The notes under the pieces were generated by a model. That model was not told where the DNA came from and did not search any database. It worked only from the letters and a program-made list of their open reading frames with translations. The position numbers and the translations under genes are program-made. This document shows positions 24,240 to 29,981 of a DNA stretch of 29,981 bases, piece after piece; the first letter of the stretch is position 1; each line of letters starts with the position of its first letter. This DNA is from UBA3103 sp002365855 (GTDB taxonomy: Bacteria > Bacillota > Desulfotomaculia > Desulfotomaculales > Pelotomaculaceae): the NCBI GenBank assembly GCA_030627625.1, contig DAOURR010000026.1, positions 1 through 29,981 of the forward strand, given 5' to 3'.

Positions 24240-24258
24240 ACATTATAACATATAATGT
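24240..24258 (-). promoter_or_regulatory. Extended -10 promoter inside a palindrome, upstream of hexokinase
   Basis: On the minus strand TGTTATAAT (24250-24242) is a perfect extended -10 (TGnTATAAT); no convincing -35 is seen. It lies within ACATTATA-ACA-TATAATGT (24240-24258), a perfect 8-bp inverted repeat with a 3-bp centre, which looks like a repressor site over the promoter. The start would be near 24235, about 52 nt before the hexokinase ATG. Confidence 0.5.
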
Positions 24259-24302
24259 TGAAAAACCGTTAAACCCATACCTTCCAGGTCATAAAAGCCA
24301 AT

Positions 24303-24342
24303 AAAAACACCCGCATTTCCTTAAAAAATTAGGAAATGCAGG
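24303..24342 (-). terminator. Rho-independent terminator of the TRAP operon
   Basis: On the minus strand CCTGCATTTCCT (24342-24331) pairs with AGGAAATGCGG (24321-24311) over a 9-nt AT loop and is followed by GTG and five T residues. It lies about 40 bp after the DctM stop codon. Confidence 0.82.
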
Positions 24343-24383
24343 CATAAGGCAATCCATGGTATTGAATTTTATTCATAAAATAG

Positions 24384-25694
24384 TTACCTGAGCAGCAAAC
24401 CGGGCAGAAAAGTAGCAATCTGCGGAAAGACTATGAGCAGTGCCAGGCAGATCAAAATTGTGCCAAGGAAAGGCCATATTCCCTTGAAAATAACTTCCAG
24501 AGGTACTTCAGGAGCTACCCCCTTAATAATATACACGTTCATGCCTACCGGCGGTGTTATAACTCCCATGGCTACTACCAGTACTATAATCACTCCGAAC
24601 CAGATCGGGTCATACCCCAGCGTGGTAACCACGACAGGATAAAATATGGGTATGGTCAGCAGAACCATTGCCAGGGCATCGATAAAACAGCCAAGCAGCA
24701 GAAATATAACCAGGATAATTCCCATAATAGCAAAAGAGGGCAATGGCAAGGACCCGGCCCAGGTAGCCAGTTCGAAGGGAACCCTGCTTACCGCCATAAA
24801 ACGCCCGAAAATTATGGCCCCGGCAACTATAAACATGATCATGGCCGTGGTCCGGGTCGTATCTAAAAGGGATTTTTTAAAATTTTCCCAACTCATCCGC
24901 CTTTCCAGGAGAGCAACCCCCAAAACGCCGGCAGCGCCCACAGCCCCGGCTTCTGTAGGAGTAAACTTACCCGCAAAAAGTCCACCAACTGAAATAGCAA
25001 AGACAATTAATACTTCCCCAAGACCGCCCCTCAGGGACTGCAGCCTCTCTTTCCAGCTCGACCTGGGCCCGGCCGGGCCCAGGTCGGAATTTCGTGAGGT
25101 GAGGATGTAGATTGCGCACATGTATAAAAACATGAGCAGAATCCCCGGCAGGATACCGGCCATAAAAAGCTTGCCCACAGACTGCTCCGTAGCCATACCG
25201 TAGACGATAAAGATTACGCTGGGGGGGATCAGCACTCCCAATACCCCGCCCGCGGCAATACTAGCCGTGGCCAGTGAAGTGTCATATTTGTACTTTTTCA
25301 TCTCAGGAAGGGCAATCGCCCCCATAGTCGCGGCAGTAGCTGTATTAGAACCGCAGATCGCGCCAAAGACAGCACATGCTGCCTGCGTGGCTATGGCCAG
25401 GCCACCTGGATAGTGTCCAATCAGCTTATAGGCAAAAATATAAAGTCTGGTACCAATCCCGGAGTAAAAAGCCAGAAAACCCATCCATACAAACATAGCT
25501 ATCACACTGAGAGAGTATGAAGAAAATGTTGAGTAAATTTCCTTGGCCACCATACTGAAAGAAGCAGACGGGGTAACCATATAGCTAAACCCGGCAAAGC
25601 CAACCAGGGCCATGGCGGTAGCTATGGGCATCCTCAGAATTAACAATAGAAAGAATGCCGCTATGCCTATAACACCAATAAGGGGTGAGTTCAT
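24384..25694 (-). CDS. dctM: TRAP transporter large permease (DctM)
   Basis: This 436-residue membrane protein has about 12 hydrophobic segments and DctM-family motifs such as GAICGSNTATAATMGAIALPEM, GVLIPPSVIFIVYG, FTPTEAGAVGA and the C-terminal GVITPPVGMNVY. It forms the sodium- or proton-driven channel of a TRAP carboxylate importer together with the DctQ-like protein. Its ATG overlaps the DctQ stop by 4 bp (25691-25694), and a strong terminator follows. Substrate is set by the binding protein and is most likely an organic acid. Length is normal for the family. Confidence 0.95.
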   Translation of the reverse strand: MNSPLIGVIGIAAFFLLLILRMPIATAMALVGFAGFSYMVTPSASFSMVAKEIYSTFSSYSLSVIAMFVWMGFLAFYSGIGTRLYIFAYKLIGHYPGGLAIATQAACAVFGAICGSNTATAATMGAIALPEMKKYKYDTSLATASIAAGGVLGVLIPPSVIFIVYGMATEQSVGKLFMAGILPGILLMFLYMCAIYILTSRNSDLGPAGPRSSWKERLQSLRGGLGEVLIVFAISVGGLFAGKFTPTEAGAVGAAGVLGVALLERRMSWENFKKSLLDTTRTTAMIMFIVAGAIIFGRFMAVSRVPFELATWAGSLPLPSFAIMGIILVIFLLLGCFIDALAMVLLTIPIFYPVVVTTLGYDPIWFGVIIVLVVAMGVITPPVGMNVYIIKGVAPEVPLEVIFKGIWPFLGTILICLALLIVFPQIATFLPGLLLR

Positions 25695-26182
25695 CTGTCA
25701 AATGCCGCCTTTGTTACTGATTTGACCAGTCTCGTAAACACTACCAGACAGAGCGCCAGCAGACCGGCAGCAATGAGATACACAAATACATGTACAGGTG
25801 TTTGAGTAGTTAGTGTAACAACACCGCTGGACGACAAGCTCCCGGCGTACTTAGCAACATGCCAGGAAGAAACCCCCCAGAATATAAGCGCGATAGTGTT
25901 CATTACCGTGTCTATTACCGCTTGAGCCCTCGCAGGAAACTTCTCCACCACGAAAGTTACAGCAATATGCCCGTTTTGCACGGCGCAGTATGCCAGGGCC
26001 ATAGCAATCGCTACAGCCGTGAGCAGGCCGACATAATCATAGGCGCCCATGATCGGCTTCTTAAAAAGGACACGCAGAAGGACATTGGACACAACCATCA
26101 CCATTACGGCCGTCAAACAAAACCCGGCGATTCTGTCCAAATAGCGGCTGATAATTATTACCATGTTTTCAAAAAGTCTCAT
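25691..26182 (-). CDS. dctQ: TRAP transporter small permease (DctQ)
   Basis: The 163-residue protein has four membrane segments, the standard DctQ topology. It includes the conserved region MGAYDYVGLLTAVAIAMALAYCAVQNGHI between segments 2 and 3. DctQ bridges the extracellular binding protein and the large permease. The ATG at 26182 has GAGGCAG about 10 nt upstream. It sits between the DctP (20 bp upstream) and DctM (4-bp overlap) genes in the usual P-Q-M order. Confidence 0.93.
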   Translation of the reverse strand: MRLFENMVIIISRYLDRIAGFCLTAVMVMVVSNVLLRVLFKKPIMGAYDYVGLLTAVAIAMALAYCAVQNGHIAVTFVVEKFPARAQAVIDTVMNTIALIFWGVSSWHVAKYAGSLSSSGVVTLTTQTPVHVFVYLIAAGLLALCLVVFTRLVKSVTKAAFDR

Positions 26183-26202
26183 TTAAACTTCTGCCTCACA
26201 TG

Positions 26203-27291
26203 CTATTTGTATTCTTGATTGTACTTTTCGGAAAGTTCCTTGACCAAATCCAGGGCTTCCTGCCCTTCAAGTCCCTTTTCATTCATTTTGGCCACGTAAT
26301 CGTCCTGTATGGGCTTGACAAGCGCTATCCAGCGGTCGGCTTCATCCTGCGGCAGGGTGATTACCTTCATGCCTTTTTCATCAACCGCATACTTTAACGC
26401 AGCCTCATTCTGTTTGTCCCAAAGACCCATGGCCACATTTTCAAAGTATTCCTCGTTGACCTTTTCAATGGCTTTCTGAACATCCGGAGTCAGGGAATCC
26501 CACTTGTCAAGATTCATGGTTACAAAGAACAAAGTGTTGTAGAGGAAGGGCGTTAGAGTTAAATTACTGGTTACCTCCGCGTGCTTCCAGCCCTGCAGCA
26601 CCTCGATGGGTGAAAGGTTACCCTTGACCACACCCTTGGACAGAGCCTCGTAAGCGTCAGACTGGGGCATAGCCACCGGGTTTGCTCCCAGTGCTTTCAG
26701 TGTTACAGCACTCAGACCTGTGGCCCTGATATCCAGCCCCTGGATATCTTTGAGGTTCTGGACCGGAACTTTCGTAAATAAATCTCCAGGGCCGGTTGTG
26801 AATACCATCATGAGCTTGGTATCCTGCACCTCCTTGGGATTCAGTTGTTTAATTCCTTCCCAGGCTACTTTACTGGCTACCTTTGAATTGTTATATGTTA
26901 TGCCTGGAAGCTCAAAAACTTCGAGTACAGGGAAACGTCCCCCGGTGTAGGAAAAGCAAGACAACCCGATATCGGCGATACCATCTACTACACCGTCATA
27001 GACGGCATCAGCCGGAAGAAGAGTGTTGCTGGGGTAGCTGGTTATTTTAACCTGGCCGTTGGTAGCTTCCTCTATGGCTTTTGCCCAGGGCTGCACCAGT
27101 TCATTTTCAGCCGGATGAGTGCTCGGGAAAAAGTGAGCCAGCTTTAGTTCAACTGCCGCCGCTTTATCCGGTGGTTGACTGGTTGAGCAGCCGCTTAAGA
27201 AAACCAGTGCCATCACGACCATCAGCGTCAATACCTTTTTGTTATTTCTTTTCAGGACACGCCAACTATTACTATGCAGTAACCTTTTCAA
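26203..27291 (-). CDS. dctP: TRAP transporter substrate-binding lipoprotein (DctP)
   Basis: The 362-residue precursor has a lipoprotein signal with lipobox LSGC (Cys near residue 35) after an unusually long, basic n-region. The mature protein carries the DctP signature IRATGLSAVTLKALGANPVAMP, followed by DAYEALSKGVVKGNL. The Arg of IRATG is the one that binds the substrate carboxylate in characterised members. It should capture a carboxylic acid outside the membrane and deliver it to DctQM. The start is TTG at 27291 with GGAGG 10 nt upstream. The 356-bp region before it contains unusual hairpins (see the leader entry), which suggests control by attenuation. Confidence 0.92.
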   Translation of the reverse strand: MKRLLHSNSWRVLKRNNKKVLTLMVVMALVFLSGCSTSQPPDKAAAVELKLAHFFPSTHPAENELVQPWAKAIEEATNGQVKITSYPSNTLLPADAVYDGVVDGIADIGLSCFSYTGGRFPVLEVFELPGITYNNSKVASKVAWEGIKQLNPKEVQDTKLMMVFTTGPGDLFTKVPVQNLKDIQGLDIRATGLSAVTLKALGANPVAMPQSDAYEALSKGVVKGNLSPIEVLQGWKHAEVTSNLTLTPFLYNTLFFVTMNLDKWDSLTPDVQKAIEKVNEEYFENVAMGLWDKQNEAALKYAVDEKGMKVITLPQDEADRWIALVKPIQDDYVAKMNEKGLEGQEALDLVKELSEKYNQEYK

Positions 27292-27321
27292 AACCTTTTC
27301 CTCCTCAATGTCAGATTAAAT

Positions 27322-27406
27322 AAAAAAACCTCCTGTAGGAGATTAAGATGAGCGGTAAAAAACCCCTGCCAATTGCAGGTTTACTGGATACCGCATACTT
27401 TTTACC
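27322..27406 (-). promoter_or_regulatory. Folded leader with terminator-like hairpins upstream of dctP
   Basis: On the minus strand CCTGC-AATTG-GCAGG (27379-27365) is followed by GG and six T residues, an intrinsic-terminator pattern. It is nested in two competing outer stems: GCGGTA with TACCGC (27394-27389 and 27357-27352), and GGTAAAAA with TTTTTACC (27406-27399 and 27361-27354). A second mini-hairpin CTCC-TACA-GGAG followed by GG and seven T residues lies at 27341-27322. Both lie between the presumed promoter and dctP, as in attenuators or riboswitches. No known riboswitch class was recognised. The rest of 27292-27647 has no convincing gene. Confidence 0.45.
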
Positions 27407-27565
27407 TACCATCCTGCCATCCTACGTTGTTGAGCAGCGCCGCAGCGCTCTAAACCAGGGATATCACTGTTCTTCCATACCACAAAAACTGACTTGCAAC
27501 GTTATATCATTCTATGCGTCTTTAGGCCGTAAATTTCCCCTTTCCATGGTTATTTTAACTGTAGT

Positions 27566-27572
27566 TTCGACA
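27566..27572 (-). promoter_or_regulatory. Spo0A-box-like heptamer upstream of the TRAP operon
   Basis: The minus strand reads TGTCGAA, the core of the Spo0A binding site (TTTGTCRAA). The full nonamer is GGTGTCGAA, 7 of 9. Short motifs occur by chance, so this is only suggestive. Confidence 0.25.
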
Positions 27573-27647
27573 CCAGCAGGTTAATTCCTTCCTTACCGTT
27601 AAAATTTTTTGGGTGAATTTACCCCCTGGCGGACTGTATAGCGGCAT

Positions 27648-29150
27648 CTAGTTACTTTCAAACCCATCTCCAACTATGGAATGAACATCCTGTCCAGACC
27701 CGAACGGGTTCAAAGGTTGCTGTTGCGCTATATTATGAGGCTGCTGTGGTTTTGTATCTTCGAAAGGTTTGGTTGGCGTGGAAGGAGCAATTTGTTGAGC
27801 CTCTTTAATTGTCCCTACCGCAATAATCCTTTTCAATGGATTGTAATTGCTCATTGTAAGGTCTTCCCTTTTTTCCACTTCACCATTCAACCTGACAACA
27901 CGTTCCGCAGCTACAACATAACCTTTTGCACCTTCCTGCTTGACGACCTGCTCCCCCTCCGGCAGGTTGGGGTCTTCTTCATAAACCACCTTGGGTTCTG
28001 ACTCACGGGTTACCCAGGTATTTACGGAGACATCCCTTTTAAAAGCAGAGTTGCCGTAAATCTTTATGGTGAGCTGACCCCCGTTCACAGTTGACCTTAT
28101 ATATAAATAACTGTCTGTATTGTTGAGGAATTTCAGGTCAAGAGCGTCGTAAACGACCGTGGCGTCACGCCCTAGGGGAACATACCCGACAGGCAGAGCG
28201 TGACTGGTGCGCTCCACTACCTCCAGGTTTGCCAGGAGTATGCAGTTATAAAGTGTGGTGGATACCTGGCACACACCTCCGCCCAGGCCGTCCACAAACT
28301 CGTCGTTGATAATCACAGGAGCGGTTTTGTAACCGGCTTCCGAGCTGCGCGGCCCGACTACCTCGTTAAAAGATACCATGTGTCCGGGTCTGACCAGCAA
28401 ATTGTCAAAAGCGCGCGCCGCCACGTTGACATTGTAGGTGCGGCTGACCTTGCTTGTGTCAAAACTAGTGGTGTAACCGGCCAGAAGGGCATCGACACCC
28501 ATCACTTCAACATCCACAGTGGAGCGTGCCGGAGGCGCCTTGACCAGTGACAGGTTCACCTCTGATTTTTTATTCTCAAGCAGGACCCTACAAATATCCC
28601 CCTGGAGTTTTTCCAAATCTATATCAAGTCCGGTCTGAGCAGGCATGACAATTACAGTTTCGTCTTCTTCTATTTCAAAAAAAGCGTCTTGCGGTTCCAC
28701 GATAATATCCCGCGCAAGTTCCCTTACCCTCTGTGACAGTGCTGCACGGTCGAACCCAATAACCGGCTTCAGGGAATACTTCTCTTTTTCCCGAAGCTTG
28801 CGCTCCTGCCACCTGTGAATCAGCGACCCTTGCCTGCCCGCGTTAAGGGCGGCCTCCATTACTGCCTCCTCGTTGATACCAAAGCCAACTTCACTGAGAA
28901 GAAGAGGCCAGGTCTGACCGTGATGGCGAAGGATAACCCTAGTCCCCCGCAGGTTCTTTTCCAGTTCAGCCAGACTGGCCATACCTTCTTCCCTATTAAG
29001 CCCGCCCAGGTCTGTGCCCATAACCTCCACACCCGGCAACACTTTTTCTGAGGCTGAGGCAAAAAACCCTGAACTAATCATAACGAACGGCAACACAATA
29101 GCAGCTGCAATTAAAAGACTGTAGAAAATCCGGTTTGATTTAGCGGACAA
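27648..29150 (-). CDS. VanW-family cell-wall protein with G5 domain
   Basis: The 500-residue protein has one N-terminal membrane segment or signal (about 9-31). A peptidoglycan-binding-type domain (about 70-195), the VanW domain (about 235-360, with GGGVCQVSTTLYNCILLANLE and RTSHALPVGYVPLGRDA) and a G5-like beta domain (about 370-445, ending near RVVRLNGEVEKRE) follow. The last 45 residues are Pro/Gln-rich and probably disordered. VanW proteins are extracytoplasmic and are associated with peptidoglycan, but their activity is not established. The TTG at 29150 has AGGGGG about 8 nt upstream. No terminator was found after it, so read-through towards the TRAP leader is possible. Confidence 0.9.
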   Translation of the reverse strand: MSAKSNRIFYSLLIAAAIVLPFVMISSGFFASASEKVLPGVEVMGTDLGGLNREEGMASLAELEKNLRGTRVILRHHGQTWPLLLSEVGFGINEEAVMEAALNAGRQGSLIHRWQERKLREKEKYSLKPVIGFDRAALSQRVRELARDIIVEPQDAFFEIEEDETVIVMPAQTGLDIDLEKLQGDICRVLLENKKSEVNLSLVKAPPARSTVDVEVMGVDALLAGYTTSFDTSKVSRTYNVNVAARAFDNLLVRPGHMVSFNEVVGPRSSEAGYKTAPVIINDEFVDGLGGGVCQVSTTLYNCILLANLEVVERTSHALPVGYVPLGRDATVVYDALDLKFLNNTDSYLYIRSTVNGGQLTIKIYGNSAFKRDVSVNTWVTRESEPKVVYEEDPNLPEGEQVVKQEGAKGYVVAAERVVRLNGEVEKREDLTMSNYNPLKRIIAVGTIKEAQQIAPSTPTKPFEDTKPQQPHNIAQQQPLNPFGSGQDVHSIVGDGFESN

Positions 29151-29482
29151 AATTTAGCCCCCTACACATTAAAAATTGCATGTCTCAGCGATACAAAGAG
29201 GTTTGCCTAACCAACCAACTGATTAAATACAATATTGAACCTCTCTCTTTTACATATTAGACGCAATAGCAGTGCTTTGCGGATCAATTTATAACAGCTT
29301 TAGCAAAAAAAGTGCTTAATGTCGAATAAAAAGTTTCTTCTTTCATTTTAGCCTAAAATAAATAAATAACAATAAATGTTGGATAATTTCTAAGACAAAA
29401 AAGATTTTTATGTAAAATTAATACTTGATGAGCCAGCTTCCTTAGCAAACAGAATGGAACCCTCCCGCGTTTAAAAATGTTA
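29151..29482. other. 332-bp AT-rich intergenic region
   Basis: No open frame with a credible start and no terminator were seen between the acetyltransferase and VanW genes, which are both on the minus strand. It contains a Spo0A-box-like heptamer (29320-29326) and should hold the VanW promoter, for which no clear hexamer pair was identified. Confidence 0.5.
29320..29326 (+). promoter_or_regulatory. Spo0A-box-like heptamer upstream of VanW
   Basis: TGTCGAA on the plus strand, in AATGTCGAA (7 of 9 to the Spo0A box), lies about 170 bp upstream of the VanW start. It is a weak prediction on its own. Confidence 0.25.
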
Positions 29483-29848
29483 TTACCTGCTGTACCTGGC
29501 CAGTTGATAGCTTATATCTTTTGAGTCAACAAAACCGTTGCGCTTGTACCACGCCTCAAGCTGCTGATCACTCAGGGAACCAGATGAATATATATTTGCG
29601 TATAAATCTATTTTGTTTATATCCAGATAATCTGTCAGCTTTTTTAACACATCTGACCCATAACCTCTGGCCCTGTGTTCCGAATCAACGTAAATTCTTT
29701 GGAAAACCCAAAGGTTCCCTGACGTGCTTATTTCTGCAAGTGCCAGGACCTTATCACTTACGCACAGCTGAATAACACAATATTTATTTATGGTATTTTC
29801 CCCTTCAGTGACCAGGATACGGCTTTCACGTAAAATATAATTTATCAT
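29483..29848 (-). CDS. GNAT-family N-acetyltransferase
   Basis: The 121-residue protein has the GNAT acetyl-CoA-binding motif A (FQRIYVDSEHRARGYGSDVL, with the R-x-x-G-x-G loop RARGYG) and a motif B segment EAWYKRNGFV near the C-terminus. Substrate cannot be predicted. It is short for the family, with a reduced N-terminal region. The ATG at 29848 (MINYILRES) is chosen because GAGGG lies 8 nt upstream. A GTG at 29896 would add 16 residues of poor quality and has no site. It appears to stand alone. Confidence 0.85.
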   Translation of the reverse strand: MINYILRESRILVTEGENTINKYCVIQLCVSDKVLALAEISTSGNLWVFQRIYVDSEHRARGYGSDVLKKLTDYLDINKIDLYANIYSSGSLSDQQLEAWYKRNGFVDSKDISYQLARYSR

Positions 29849-29981
29849 AGCTGATTCCCTCTGGGAGTTATATATTAAGTTACTCAACTTTCGCACATTG
29901 AAATTTTCAGGCGTTTCTTAAATATCAAGGATAGTGAAGCACAAAAATGGTTCAAGAACGCACTGACCTTCTGCTCCGACA

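Noticed and set aside
27480..27545. Segment with GGCCTAAA and GACGCA that recalls pieces of the c-di-GMP-I riboswitch
   Set aside because: The pieces are in the wrong order and the GCAAACC and GAAA elements are missing, so no known riboswitch was called.
27348..27584. Plus-strand 78-codon frame with AGGAG 6 nt before its ATG
   Set aside because: It lies across the minus-strand hairpins of the dctP leader, its apparent site is one arm of a hairpin, and the product has no recognisable composition or family. I favour the leader interpretation.
27610..27630. GGGTGAATTTACCC inverted repeat after the VanW gene
   Set aside because: The stem is only 4 bp and is followed by A residues in the direction of VanW transcription, so it is not a terminator.
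29947..29981. ATG at the right edge on the plus strand (MVQERTDLLLR)
   Set aside because: AAGG is 16 nt away and only 11 codons are visible, too little to call a gene.
1..29981. tRNA, rRNA, CRISPR, prophage or complete IS element
   Set aside because: None of the characteristic sequences or repeat arrays was seen on either strand.

Overview
The window looks like a chromosomal stretch of an obligately anaerobic, low- to mid-GC Firmicute, probably of the Peptococcaceae / Desulfotomaculum-Pelotomaculum group. This is inference. It rests on strong GGAGG-type ribosome binding sites with many TTG and GTG starts, a rubrerythrin, a very large acyl-CoA dehydratase activase, a TRAP carboxylate transporter, Spo0A-box-like heptamers, and VanW/G5, PspC/LiaF-like and DUF4912 proteins. 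No rRNA, tRNA, CRISPR array, complete insertion sequence or prophage was seen. Most genes lie on the minus strand.

Left part (1-8 kb): the start of a CheW-like gene lies downstream of a single-domain CheY. A two-gene unit follows, made of a soluble PAS-PAS histidine kinase and a sigma-54 activator-type response regulator, with its own promoter and terminator. Then come a rubrerythrin, a probable 3' remnant of a DUF763 gene, a gamma-glutamylcyclotransferase-like protein (plus strand), and a three-gene SsuABC/TauABC-like ABC importer with overlapping reading frames.

Middle part (8-18 kb): a Sir2 deacetylase and an unrecognised gene (plus strand) are followed by a 39-codon remnant that resembles the N-terminus of a pyruvate/acetoin dehydrogenase E1 alpha subunit. 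Next are a DHA2-type efflux pump, a DUF4912 gene preceded by a perfect 11-bp inverted repeat, a cell-envelope cluster (YjbQ, PspC, LiaF-like protein, M48 membrane protease), a small zinc-ribbon protein, and a crotonase-cysteine synthase pair.

Right part (18-30 kb): a 45-codon gene is preceded by a near-consensus sigma-54 promoter with a dyad-rich upstream element, and followed by a REP-like hairpin and a terminator. Then come a 1441-residue tandem activase/dehydratase-like protein apparently co-transcribed with a eukaryotic-type hexokinase, a DctPQM TRAP transporter with an unusual folded leader, a VanW/G5 cell-wall protein and a GNAT acetyltransferase.

The most promising undescribed items are: the compact sigma-54-driven 45-aa gene; the tandem activase, whose first ATPase domain has lost its catalytic Asp, paired with a hexokinase under a palindrome-covered extended -10 promoter; the TRAP leader with competing stems; and two decayed gene fragments.
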